From: Chloroflexota bacterium
GTDB lineage: Bacteria > Chloroflexota > UBA11872
Direction of reading: 5' to 3'
Assembly: GCA_026707585.1 (NCBI GenBank)
Contig: JAPOWQ010000028.1
Span: forward strand, 1 to 64,000
DNA: 64,000 nucleotides
Part shown: piece by piece, positions 8,997 through 17,249 of the stretch
Numbering within the stretch: the stretch's first letter is position 1
How the letters are laid out: every line of letters begins with the position of its first letter
The notes under the pieces: model-generated
The model's input: only the letters and a program-made list of their open reading frames with translations
Database searches by the model: none
What the model was told of the DNA's origin: nothing
Translations under genes and position numbers: made by a program

Positions 8997-9995
8997 GTGA
9001 GCCAGGTCGTCACCGAGCGGACCGAGACCGGAAGCAACTTCCTCACGGGCGAGCAGCTACGTCGCTTCGAGCGTGACGGCTACCTCCTGGTTAGAGGCGT
9101 GCTGGACCCGGCGGAGTCGATCGATCCCCTGATTGCCGAGTACGAAGGCGTGCTCGACCGCCTGGCCCACGACCTTCACCAGGCGGGCGAGATCGCCTCA
9201 ACCTACGACCACCTGAACTTTAGCGACCGCATGGTTCGCATCTACCAGGAGACCGGGCGCGACTTCGCCAGCAATTTCGACTGCTGCCTGCCCAGTCGCG
9301 GAACCGCGCACGACACGCCCATGTGGCTCGGTCCGGCAGTCTTCGACGTGCTCAGACACGACCGCGTTCTCGATCTGGTCGAGTCCATCATCGGACCCGA
9401 GATCACATCCAACCCGGTTCAGCACGTGCGCATCAAGCCGCCCGAACACGCGCTCCCGGAGGGCGCCGATCATGTCCTCGTGCGTGCGACCAATTGGCAC
9501 CAGGACAACGCCGCGGTTGATCCCGTTGCCGACGAAACCGACATGCTCACCGTATGGATCTCGCTCTCGGAGGCAACGATCGAGAATGGCTGCCTGCGCG
9601 TGATTCCGGGGAGCCATCGGGACGCGCTGCGAATCCACTGCGCACCCCCGCACGTCGCCATCCCCGATGTGCTTCTGGAAGTGGATCGGATAACGCCCGT
9701 GCCAACGCAGCCCGGCGACGTGATCCTCATGACCAGGTACACTTGCCATGACTCGCTTCCTAACCTCAGCGACCGCTGCCGTTGGAGCCTGGACTTGCGG
9801 TACAACCCCACCGGCCAGCCGAGTGGTCGTCCGGCGTTCCCCGATTTTGTGGCGCGGAGTCGCCGCGATCCCGCCAGTGAGCTTCGAGACCCGGAGGCCT
9901 GGGCCCGGCTCTGGTACGACGCCCGGGCGCGTCTGGCCGCCCATCCCGACGACTTCATCATCCGCTGGCGCGGTACCGAGCCCGTCTGCGCCTAG
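8997..9995 (+). CDS. phytanoyl-CoA dioxygenase family Fe(II)/2-oxoglutarate enzyme, copy 1
   Basis: 332 aa. The iron ligands are visible as H168-x-D170 (NWHQDN) and distal H251 (YTCHDS), with a downstream Arg (R262 region) suited to bind 2-oxoglutarate. The family hydroxylates small carbon substrates; the substrate here is unknown. The GTG at 8997 was chosen because it puts the protein in ungapped register with the paralogue at 15026 and because both genes have GAGGAG exactly nine bases before that codon. An ATG at 8988 touches the GAGGAG and is too close. Neighbours are mini-lipoproteins, Gfo/Idh enzymes and an epimerase. Confidence 0.85.
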   Translation: MSQVVTERTETGSNFLTGEQLRRFERDGYLLVRGVLDPAESIDPLIAEYEGVLDRLAHDLHQAGEIASTYDHLNFSDRMVRIYQETGRDFASNFDCCLPSRGTAHDTPMWLGPAVFDVLRHDRVLDLVESIIGPEITSNPVQHVRIKPPEHALPEGADHVLVRATNWHQDNAAVDPVADETDMLTVWISLSEATIENGCLRVIPGSHRDALRIHCAPPHVAIPDVLLEVDRITPVPTQPGDVILMTRYTCHDSLPNLSDRCRWSLDLRYNPTGQPSGRPAFPDFVARSRRDPASELRDPEAWARLWYDARARLAAHPDDFIIRWRGTEPVCA

Positions 9996-10072
9996 GCCGC
10001 ATCGTCGGGCACTAGGCGGACGAGCGACCCCTTATTGGCTCGATCGTCAATCGTTGGGAGTAAGTGCTGTGG

Positions 10073-10276
10073 CTACCGCCGCCCCGATTCGGAGTCGTGG
10101 CCCGGTCGGGTAGCGGGAAAGGCGAACGGCGTTGGCGTTGCGTCTGCCTCGCCTCCGTCACCGCAAGCGACTGACCCGGCCGACACCAGAGAGACCCCGA
10201 GCAGAGCCAGAACCCGCCGGCGCCTCCAACAATTCAACCCAGGCATCCCTCGGGTGCCGCCTCGCCTCGTGTCCAT
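10073..10276 (-). CDS. mini-lipoprotein A with FAFPAT motif
   Basis: 67 aa. Four consecutive Arg (CWRRRRVLALLGVS) lead into a hydrophobic stretch and lipobox-like GSVACG. The mature part is only about 30 residues and contains TPTPFAFPATRPGHD. AAGGGG lies eight bases before the ATG. The motif recurs in the genes at 10407, 14505 and, more loosely, 42003. It is likely anchored outside the membrane; function unknown. It is convergent with dioxygenase copy 1. Confidence 0.6.
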   Translation of the reverse strand: MDTRRGGTRGMPGLNCWRRRRVLALLGVSLVSAGSVACGDGGEADATPTPFAFPATRPGHDSESGRR

Positions 10277-10406
10277 GCCATTCGCCCCTTGAACGCTTCG
10301 CCGACGCCATCTTGATGGCGGCTTTACGCGACAGGTGCCTGCAGCCTCAAGACCATCCGACCGCTCACGGGCTCGACCATCCATGGTTGAGGATTGAACG
10401 GCGTGG

Positions 10407-10622
10407 CTAGCGACCTCCGGAGCAATTCGCCACGCAGGCGTCGTGTCCCGGCTTGGTGCCCGGAAACGCGAAGGGCGTCGGAGTCGCCATTGCGCCATCG
10501 CCGCCACCGCACGCGGCAAATCCCACCGAACCCAGGGACGTCCCCAGCAAGACCAGGAACCGCCGGCGCTGCACGACGTTCGACCGGGCGACCGGTCGCG
10601 AGGCGCTCTTCCCGCTGTGCAT
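10407..10622 (-). CDS. mini-lipoprotein B with FAFPGT motif
   Basis: 71 aa. QRRRFLVLLGTSLGSVG leads to FAACGGG, a Tat-like or Arg-rich signal with lipobox. The mature part is short and ends TPTPFAFPGTKPGHDACVA, with two further Cys near the C terminus. AGAGG lies eight bases before the ATG. It is upstream of and co-oriented with mini-lipoprotein A. The start region and upstream DNA closely match those of mini-lipoprotein C at 14.7 kb. Function unknown. Confidence 0.65.
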   Translation of the reverse strand: MHSGKSASRPVARSNVVQRRRFLVLLGTSLGSVGFAACGGGDGAMATPTPFAFPGTKPGHDACVANCSGGR

Positions 10623-10665
10623 GAGATTCGCCTCTGAATTATCTGGCCGTCGCAGCAATTGTAGC
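10621..10665 (-). promoter_or_regulatory. conserved leader upstream of mini-lipoprotein B
   Basis: On the minus strand the element GCTACAATTGCTGCGACGG ends 24 bases before the ATG. It matches the element before mini-lipoprotein C at 17 of 19 positions and at the same distance. TACAAT would serve as a -10 box; no good -35 box is seen at 17 bases. This is inferred from conservation between two copies only. Confidence 0.45.
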
Positions 10666-10891
10666 GAGGTCACTCGATTCCCGCGCCCGGACGTCGAGCC
10701 GCTGGTCGCGCTGCGGCGCGTCGATCGGGCCAAACGCTCCGGTCGCCGGCGCGGCCTTGCCGCCAACCGAGCCGATTGGCCGCGTGGCGCGACTTCTCTG
10801 AGCTTCGGGGTGCTCTCGAGCGCGCGCCAAGTCGGACCAAAACTCGGCCCGCTCGTTAGAATGACCTTGTCTAGGGTCGGGAGTCCCAGGG

Positions 10892-11704
10892 ATGGCTAAA
10901 GAGAAAGTCTTGATTACTGGTGCCAGTGGCTTGGTTGGTGGACTCACGGTCGAGGCTCTGGGTGACCGGTACGAATTCACCGCACTTAACAGGCGTCCTG
11001 TTTCGGAAGTCCCGTGCATCCAGGCTGACATCTCGGACCTTGGATCAATCCGACCTGCATTCAAGAATATCGACAAGGTGCTCCATCTTGCGGCCTATAC
11101 GGATGACATTAACTGCCCATGCGGAACTCGCGCTTGTGATGACTGCTGGGGTCGCACGATGGCGATCACCGTAATTGGCACGGTCAACGTCTTCAGGGCC
11201 GCACAGGAAGCCGCTGTATCGAGGGTCGTGTTTATGAGTACCGGCGGCACGATGAACGGCTACGAACGGGACGAGAATTCACCGTATGCGCTGATATCGG
11301 AAGGTCGATTTGAGGAAGTACCCGCGGTCTGGCCCAAAGTGACGTCCGACTGGGCTGCTCGCCCAACCAGCCCATATCACGTCGGAAAACTGTTTGGGGA
11401 AGCCTGCGCGCGATACTTCGCCGACAACTACGATATGTCGGTCATCGTTATCCGTCTTGGAAACGTCTCGGCCTCCGATCGCCCCGCAACACGTCGGCAG
11501 TTCTCGGGCTACTTAAGTCATACGGACACCACGCAAATGATCGACAAGTGCCTCAGCGCCCCTGACGATATGCGCTACCGCATATTTGATGCCATTTCCG
11601 AAAACTTCTGGCGCTGGCGAGACACGGCTCCGGCAAAGCGAGAACTTGGGTGGATTCCGACCAGCTCATCCGATGTCTTCAACTACCTGGAGTATGACGA
11701 GTAG
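10892..11704 (+). CDS. NAD-dependent epimerase/dehydratase (extended SDR)
   Basis: 270 aa. N-terminal LITGASGLVGG is the SDR dinucleotide loop, LAAY follows the fourth strand, STGGT carries the catalytic Thr/Ser and YHVGK the Tyr-Lys pair. An unusual Cys-rich insert (CPCGTRACDDC) follows the LAAY motif; four Cys in 11 residues could hold a metal or disulfides. The family epimerises, dehydrates or reduces nucleotide sugars or simple polyols. The gene stands alone between a minus-strand lipoprotein pair and the minus-strand Gfo/Idh pair. Base composition looks slightly lower in GC than the neighbours. Confidence 0.82.
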   Translation: MAKEKVLITGASGLVGGLTVEALGDRYEFTALNRRPVSEVPCIQADISDLGSIRPAFKNIDKVLHLAAYTDDINCPCGTRACDDCWGRTMAITVIGTVNVFRAAQEAAVSRVVFMSTGGTMNGYERDENSPYALISEGRFEEVPAVWPKVTSDWAARPTSPYHVGKLFGEACARYFADNYDMSVIVIRLGNVSASDRPATRRQFSGYLSHTDTTQMIDKCLSAPDDMRYRIFDAISENFWRWRDTAPAKRELGWIPTSSSDVFNYLEYDE

Positions 11705-11818
11705 AGCACGAAGCGCGACGTCTCCGACCCCGCGAGTCTGACCGGTGTGATTCGTGGACGGTGAATTGCGTCCTGCGTCTGTGCAGTCCTTCCCTGGCCT
11801 CTCGCCAAAGCTCGGCCG

Positions 11819-12976
11819 TTAGTCGCGCTGGGATTGCCACCGCTTCCAATCGGCGGCGGACATGCCCTCGCGCTGGCGCAGGATCGCTCGCGGCACTTCA
11901 CTGCGGACGACTTCCGTGGAAATGATCTTGAGACTGCGATCTGACAGGGGAAGCTCGACGGGGAGGTTGCGCCGGCGTTCGGATTCCCGGATGGCGATGG
12001 CGATTTCCAGGGCTTCCCTGGCGTCTTCGCCGCTGCAATGGGGCGCGTCGCCGGTCTCGATGCAGTCGAGAAGGTTGTAGATCGCGTTTACGCCGCCGCT
12101 CCGGCGTCTGCGCGGCGGTGGAAAGAAGCGGCGGCCAAACGCCCCCAGGCCTTTCTGGCTGGCAAAGTTCTCGGCCCCTGGTTCCTGGATCCACAAGTCG
12201 ATCTCGCGGCCGTCGTGCAGGATCCGGATGGCGCCATGCGAACCCACGATGTCATGCGAGTTTTCGGAGGGCCCGTTGGCGAACCCTCGCACGTAACCGC
12301 GGACGTGGCCGGGATAGGAAATAACTGCACTGCCGGCGAAGTCGTTGTCCGGATGCGCTTCGTCGATGTCGGCCTCGCCCACCAGGGACGTAGCTCGACC
12401 GGGCATGTACATCGTTTGGGTCGTGATCAGGTGGCTGCCGTTGTGCGACAGACCGCACTGGGCTCTCGACTGGACGAACAGCAGGTCGCCTAGAGCGCCG
12501 TCGTTGAGTAATTCCAGGGCCTGCCGGTAGTCGTCGCGCCAGCGGCGGGTGCAATTGACCGCCAGCGCGATGCCGGCCTTTGCACAGGCAGCGATGGCTT
12601 GATCGGCCTCGGCTAGAGATAGCGTGATTGGCTTGTCGGCCCAGATGGCCTTTACGCCATAGCCGCCGTTGGCAATTGCCGTAAGGATTGCTCCGCGAGG
12701 TTTGGCCGACGTGCATACGCTGACGATGTCCGGCCGCGTTTCTTCGAGCATCTGCCGATAGTCGGCATAGAGCGCGTCCAGACCCCAGCGCTGCCTGGCG
12801 GATTCACGTTGTTCCTCCCACGTATCGGCCATTCCAACGATTTCGACCTCTGGAACGGCCCGGTAGCACGCAATGTGGGAGTAGGGCAGGTGGTTGCCGT
12901 CGTACTTTTCTATTTCGTCGTCGATGGTGCTCGCGATACGGCCAAGTCCGATGACCGCAACCTTCAACCTGGCCAT
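11819..12976 (-). CDS. Gfo/Idh/MocA family oxidoreductase, copy 1
   Basis: 385 aa. The NAD(P)-binding loop is VIGLGRIAS, and the lysine motif is WADKP (K115, where most members have EKP). A second alpha/beta domain carries NCTRRWRDDY and GSHLITTQTM. Members oxidise sugars, inositols or similar polyols. It is the downstream member of a tandem pair with the gene at 12994, 17 bases apart and alike throughout, so it arose by duplication and probably acts in the same pathway. Confidence 0.88.
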   Translation of the reverse strand: MARLKVAVIGLGRIASTIDDEIEKYDGNHLPYSHIACYRAVPEVEIVGMADTWEEQRESARQRWGLDALYADYRQMLEETRPDIVSVCTSAKPRGAILTAIANGGYGVKAIWADKPITLSLAEADQAIAACAKAGIALAVNCTRRWRDDYRQALELLNDGALGDLLFVQSRAQCGLSHNGSHLITTQTMYMPGRATSLVGEADIDEAHPDNDFAGSAVISYPGHVRGYVRGFANGPSENSHDIVGSHGAIRILHDGREIDLWIQEPGAENFASQKGLGAFGRRFFPPPRRRRSGGVNAIYNLLDCIETGDAPHCSGEDAREALEIAIAIRESERRRNLPVELPLSDRSLKIISTEVVRSEVPRAILRQREGMSAADWKRWQSQRD

Positions 12977-12993
12977 CTGCTGATCCTCACCCC

Positions 12994-14106
12994 TTATCCC
13001 TGGCTCGCGGCCGCGCGCGCGGTCTCGATAGCTCGCGGCAGCGGATGATCGAGCACCTCGCGCGACACGATTCCGAGACTGCGATCCTCGATCGGAAGGT
13101 CGACTCGTCCTCCCCCTTGCCGGTGCGATTCTCGGACGGCAATCGCGATTTCAAGAGCCTCGCGCGCATCCTCCCCCGGGCACCGCGAGTCTTCGCCGGT
13201 CTCGATGCAGTGCAACAGGTCATACAGGGCATGAACCCCGGTGGCTCGCGGCTTTTGCGCGGGTCGCAAGATGTGACGTGCCGGCGCCGGCCGCCGTTCA
13301 CCCGGGAGACTCTTCTCGAACACCCACAGATCGCCTAGCAGCCCATCTTCCGTGAAACGGAACATTCCCTCGGTACCGGTGATGTCGTACGTCATCTCCA
13401 GCCCGCCGGTCCGCATGCCCCGAAAGTATCCGCGTACGCCGTTCTCGCATACGAAGTACCCGTTGCCGGCAAAGTCATCGTCGCCGCTGACCGCTTCGTC
13501 CGACACCGCTTCGCCGGCCACCCAGGCAACCGGGGCGTCGGTAAACATCGTCAGGCGGGTAATCAGGTGACTGCCGTTTTGCGAAAGGTCGCAGGCAAGG
13601 TTCCCCGATACGTGCACGACATCCCCGATGTACCCCGCGTCGATCATCTCGCGGGCCTGCACAAAGCTGTCCCGCCAGCGATGCGTGCAATTCACCGCCA
13701 ATGTGATATTCGCGCTACGCACCGCTTCGATGATTTCGTCGGCATCGGCGAGGGAATACGTGAGTGGCTTCTCGGCCCAGATCGCTCGTACTCCGTAGTT
13801 TCCGTTTGCAATCTCCAGGATGATGTCCTTGCGCGGTCTCATTGACGTACACACGCTGACGATCTGCGGACGGGCCTTGTCCAGCATCTCGCGATAATCT
13901 TCGAATAGGGCGTCGATACCCCACTTGATCCGCGCCGCCTCACGCTGCTCGGCCCACGTGTCGCACAGGCCAACGATTTCGATCTCCGGCACCTCGGCCA
14001 TGCACCCGATGTGGGCGTGTGGCAATGGCCAGCCGTCGTACCTGTTCCGTTCTTCGTCCCACGTGCTGGCCACGCGCCCAAGACCGATCACGGCGGCCCG
14101 CGTCAT
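12994..14106 (-). CDS. Gfo/Idh/MocA family oxidoreductase, copy 2
   Basis: 370 aa from the ATG at 14106, which matches the start of copy 1 (MTRAAVIGLGRVAS against MARLKVAVIGLGRIAS). An upstream in-frame ATG at 14145 would add 13 non-conserved residues. It has the usual EKP lysine motif (WAEKP) and NCTHRWRDSF, GSHLITRLTM as in copy 1. Likely sugar or cyclitol dehydrogenase. Its promoter region holds the nested MITE repeats. Confidence 0.88.
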   Translation of the reverse strand: MTRAAVIGLGRVASTWDEERNRYDGWPLPHAHIGCMAEVPEIEIVGLCDTWAEQREAARIKWGIDALFEDYREMLDKARPQIVSVCTSMRPRKDIILEIANGNYGVRAIWAEKPLTYSLADADEIIEAVRSANITLAVNCTHRWRDSFVQAREMIDAGYIGDVVHVSGNLACDLSQNGSHLITRLTMFTDAPVAWVAGEAVSDEAVSGDDDFAGNGYFVCENGVRGYFRGMRTGGLEMTYDITGTEGMFRFTEDGLLGDLWVFEKSLPGERRPAPARHILRPAQKPRATGVHALYDLLHCIETGEDSRCPGEDAREALEIAIAVRESHRQGGGRVDLPIEDRSLGIVSREVLDHPLPRAIETARAAASQG

Positions 14107-14202
14107 TGGTAACGGTCGTTCAGGCATCGGTGTCGTAGCCGGCACAGTCCCGGAGCCACAACGAATCGGTCATTGTTGGCGTCAACCACGCGCTCCGCAA
14201 CT

Positions 14203-14496
14203 GGAAAACCTTGCATAGCCCCGCCTCGACCTCGAAAGCGGGGCCGCTCTTTCTCCCTCTCCCTCTGGAGACCCTTGCCTAGCTCCCCGCGCCCTCGAAG
14301 GCGCGGCGGCTCTTCACCCTCTCCTGGGGGAGAGGCAGAGCCTGCCCCGGACTCGATCCGGGGTTCGGCCGTCTTCGGCCGAAACCGGTGAGGGGTCTTC
14401 CGGGCACCCGAACTCCGGTTACGCAAACGTCTCCTCTGGGAGAGGCTTGGGGTGAGGGTCTTCCGGGCACCTTCCCTCGAGTTACGCAAAGGGTTC
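14203..14496. repeat. MITE-like repeat, outer copy interrupted by an inner copy
   Basis: The outer ends are GGAAAACCTTGCATAGC (from 14203) and GTTACGCAAAGGGTTC (14481-14496), related to the ends of the element at 1132-1253. Removing 14267-14433 plus one CTCT rejoins ...TCCCTCTCCCTCT with GGGAGAGGCTTGGGG, which matches the uninterrupted interior at 1.2 kb. It lies between the Gfo/Idh copy 2 start and mini-lipoprotein C. No coding capacity. Confidence 0.6.
14267..14433. repeat. inner MITE-like copy inserted in the outer repeat
   Basis: Starts GGAGACCCTTGCCTAGC and ends GTTACGCAAACGTCTC, partly inverted repeats. CTCT is present on both sides (14263-14266 and 14434-14437) and may be a 4-base target duplication, though the sequence is low in complexity. 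The interior holds CCCTCTCCTGGGGGAGAGG and a short palindrome around TTCGGCCGTCTTCGGCCGAA. Confidence 0.55.
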
Positions 14497-14504
14497 AACT
14501 GGGC

Positions 14505-14753
14505 CTAGCAGCCCGGATGTCCTGGAATGCACGAATCGTGGACGCTGTCCTTGTCGCTGGTGCCTGGAAACGAGTAGGGCGTTGGAAGCTGCTGCGTGTC
14601 GATCGCCTGACTACCACCATTCCCGTCGCCATCGCCCCCACACGCCGCCAGCCCCGCGGAAGTCAGGGACAAGCCGAGCAGAACCAGGAACCGCCGGCGC
14701 CGCCAGGCTTTCGAAGCATGGACCGATGGTGGCTCAACTCTCCTGCTGGCCAT
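14505..14753 (-). CDS. mini-lipoprotein C with YSFPGT motif
   Basis: 82 aa. WRRRRFLVLLGLSLTSAG leads to LAACGGDG, an Arg-rich signal with lipobox. The mature part is Gly/Asp-rich and then carries LPTPYSFPGTSDKDSVHDS, ending in a Cys-containing tail. Same layout as mini-lipoproteins A and B. It is divergent from dioxygenase copy 2, as if one regulatory region served both. Function unknown. Confidence 0.65.
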   Translation of the reverse strand: MASRRVEPPSVHASKAWRRRRFLVLLGLSLTSAGLAACGGDGDGNGGSQAIDTQQLPTPYSFPGTSDKDSVHDSCIPGHPGC

Positions 14754-14796
14754 GAGCTTTGTCCCGGAACTATCCGACCGGCGTAGCAATTGTAGC
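14752..14796 (-). promoter_or_regulatory. conserved leader upstream of mini-lipoprotein C
   Basis: On the minus strand GCTACAATTGCTACGCCGG ends 24 bases before the ATG, as in mini-lipoprotein B (17 of 19 positions equal). TACAAT could be a -10 box. The stretch from this element to the start codon is also similar between the two genes. Confidence 0.45.
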
Positions 14797-15025
14797 CCGA
14801 ACAGGGTGCCGACCCTGGCATCACCATCGCGGCGGCCCCCTGAAATGCACCGAGCCTCCGGCGCCAAATCGACTCGGCCCGGCACGTAGAGAGCGTGTGA
14901 CATCGCCTCCATCCGCCAAGGCGCAGATCGTTCGGGCCTGAATTGCCGCATGCTATATTTCCGCAAGGCCACGCTGGGCTCTCTGTGAGATCGGCCGGGT
15001 CGCGCAAAACGAGGAGAAGTCGGCC

Positions 15026-16021
15026 ATGAGCCAGGTCATGACCCCGAGTACCGAGACGGCGAACCACTTCCTCACTTCCGAGCAGCTGCAGCAGTTTGAG
15101 CATGACGGCTACCTCAGGGTCGAAGGCGTAATCGATCCGGCAGCCTTCATCGACCCGCTCTTTGCCGACTACGCATTGGTACTTGATCGACTGGCCAACG
15201 AGCTATGCGACCGTGGCGAGATCGACTCCACCTTCGACGATCTGCCGTTTGGCGACCGCATGATTCGCGTCTACCAGGAATCCGGGCGTGACCACGCCAG
15301 GTACTTCGACTGCAGCCTGCCCAACCGGGACGTCAAGCCGGACACCCACATGTGGCTCGGTCCGTCGGTCTTTCACCTCCTCACGCATCCGGGGGTCCTG
15401 GACGTCGTCGAGTCGGTCATCGGCCCGGAGATCACGTCCAACCCGGTGCAGCATGTGCGCATCAAGCCACCCGAGAAAGCGCTCCCGGACGGCGCGACTG
15501 ATGTCCTGGTCAGGGCCAACCCCTGGCATCAGGACAACGGTGTGGTCGACCCGATTGCCGACGAGACGCACATGCTCACCGTGTGGATCTCGCTCTCGGC
15601 GGCAACGCCCGAAAACGGGTGTCTGCGAGTAATCCCGGGCAGTCACGGCGGCGCGCTGCGAACCCACTGCCTGAACCCGGTCGCTATCCCCGATTCCCTC
15701 CTTGAACTTGATCGGGTCACGCCGGTCCCGACCGAACCTGGCGACGTGATCATCTTCAACAAGTACACCTGTCACGGCTCCGGCCCCAACGTCAGCGACC
15801 ATTTCCGCGTCAGCCTTGACCTGCGCTACAACCCGACCGGTCAGCCAACCGGCCGCCCGGCGTTCCCGGATTTCGTGGCGCGGAGTCGCCGCGATCCCTC
15901 GAGCGAGCTTCGCGATCCCGCCGCCTGGGCCCAGCTCTGGTACGACGCCCGAACGCGACTGGCCGAAAAAGGCGAGAACTTTGCCTTTCGCTGGCGAGGC
16001 GACGAGCCCGTCTGCGCCTAG
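15026..16021 (+). CDS. phytanoyl-CoA dioxygenase family Fe(II)/2-oxoglutarate enzyme, copy 2
   Basis: 331 aa. Iron ligands H168-x-D170 (PWHQDN) and distal His in YTCHGS, followed by an Arg in HFRVSLDLRYN. It aligns without gaps with copy 1 (8997-9995) for at least the first 170 residues and has the same C-terminal ending (EPVCA). GAGGAG lies nine bases before the ATG. The close similarity points to a recent duplication with related but perhaps diverged substrate. The 3' end faces the third Gfo/Idh gene. Confidence 0.87.
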   Translation: MSQVMTPSTETANHFLTSEQLQQFEHDGYLRVEGVIDPAAFIDPLFADYALVLDRLANELCDRGEIDSTFDDLPFGDRMIRVYQESGRDHARYFDCSLPNRDVKPDTHMWLGPSVFHLLTHPGVLDVVESVIGPEITSNPVQHVRIKPPEKALPDGATDVLVRANPWHQDNGVVDPIADETHMLTVWISLSAATPENGCLRVIPGSHGGALRTHCLNPVAIPDSLLELDRVTPVPTEPGDVIIFNKYTCHGSGPNVSDHFRVSLDLRYNPTGQPTGRPAFPDFVARSRRDPSSELRDPAAWAQLWYDARTRLAEKGENFAFRWRGDEPVCA

Positions 16022-16063
16022 CCGTCTCGGCCGATCCGCCGGCCAATGCCACGGCGTTGCGGC

Positions 16064-17104
16064 TCAGGCCAGCCCGATAGCCCGCAATAGCGTTTCCTGG
16101 ACCAGGTATTCGTGCTCCAGCGTGCGATCGGCTGGTTTCTCGCCTCGGATAGTGGCCAACAGCGATGCCAGGCCGGGGAAGTACCGCCTCGCCGGCGGCA
16201 CCGGCACCGTCTGCCACCCCTTGGCGTACCCGTCCCGATCTTCGTCCAGGCATAGCCGTATCTCGGGCCGGACACTGCTGCCGCGCCGCGTCTCGAACGG
16301 CTCCAGGATCACGCTGCCGCGGGTTCCGTACACCTCTAACCGGCGCGACTCCCACGAGTCGAGCTCCATGTTCGTGGATTCGAGCGTGACCATGGCCTGC
16401 GGGTACTCGAAGATCGCAGCCGTGTTGTTGTAGTACCACGGCGGATCGGTCGTCCATTCGCCTTCGTCGAAGGACGAGAAGCTCTCGGCATCGTGCCGCT
16501 GGAACCGCGTCACTCGCTCCGGCCTCCCCAGGATCGACACGATGATGTCGACCAAGTGACCGCCCATGATGAAGAGGATGCCGCCGGCGCGCACGCCCGG
16601 GGACTCCCATAGTTTCCACCGATCCGCGCTTCCCGGTGCGGCGGACAGGCGGCTGCGAATGGAGAAGATATCGCCGAGTCTCCCCGACGTTGCCCAGTCC
16701 ACCACAAAATTAAAGCCGGGATCGTAGCGGTACATGTAGCTCAACTGGACGTTCAGGTTTCGCGCAGCTGCGATGTCCAGCACGTCCCGGAACTCCGCGA
16801 GGTCATTTCCCGCCGGCTTGTCCAGCCAGACGTGCTTGTCGTGCACGACTACTTCGCGAGCGAAACGCAGGTTGTCGAAGATCTCGCCCTCGACGGCAAT
16901 CGCAACGATGCTCTCGTCCTCGAGCATCTCTTCCTTGGATTCGAACCAGTGGACTCCCTGGTACTCCGCTTGACCGCCTAGCCGCTCGATCTTTTGCTTG
17001 TCAGGCTCGTATACACCGACGAACTCGACTTCTTCGGTCTGACTCAGCACGCGCGCCTTGTCGTGCGCGTGGTCGTGGGCGATGCCGTACTGCGCCATTC
17101 GCAT
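16064..17104 (-). CDS. Gfo/Idh/MocA family oxidoreductase, copy 3 (divergent)
   Basis: 346 aa from the ATG at 17104; GTG at 17134 would add ten residues. The Rossmann loop is unusual: the chain begins MRMAQYGIAHDHAHDKARV, with His-rich residues instead of G-x-G-x-x-G. It has WLDKPAGND (lysine motif) and MGGHLVDII in the second domain. It is not closely related to copies 1 and 2. Substrate unknown. The convergent gap to dioxygenase copy 2 is only 42 bases. Confidence 0.82.
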   Translation of the reverse strand: MRMAQYGIAHDHAHDKARVLSQTEEVEFVGVYEPDKQKIERLGGQAEYQGVHWFESKEEMLEDESIVAIAVEGEIFDNLRFAREVVVHDKHVWLDKPAGNDLAEFRDVLDIAAARNLNVQLSYMYRYDPGFNFVVDWATSGRLGDIFSIRSRLSAAPGSADRWKLWESPGVRAGGILFIMGGHLVDIIVSILGRPERVTRFQRHDAESFSSFDEGEWTTDPPWYYNNTAAIFEYPQAMVTLESTNMELDSWESRRLEVYGTRGSVILEPFETRRGSSVRPEIRLCLDEDRDGYAKGWQTVPVPPARRYFPGLASLLATIRGEKPADRTLEHEYLVQETLLRAIGLA

Positions 17105-17249
17105 GCTCGAATCATGCGGGATATCGACGGGCACTGTCGAATGACCGGCGGCTCTGCGACTCTACGTCGCGTGGCGAGTGCGACCAACTGCCGCAACAGA
17201 CGCCGGGGTGTCTGGATGGCTTCTGGAAGCGGCGGCCAATCGCCGGCGA

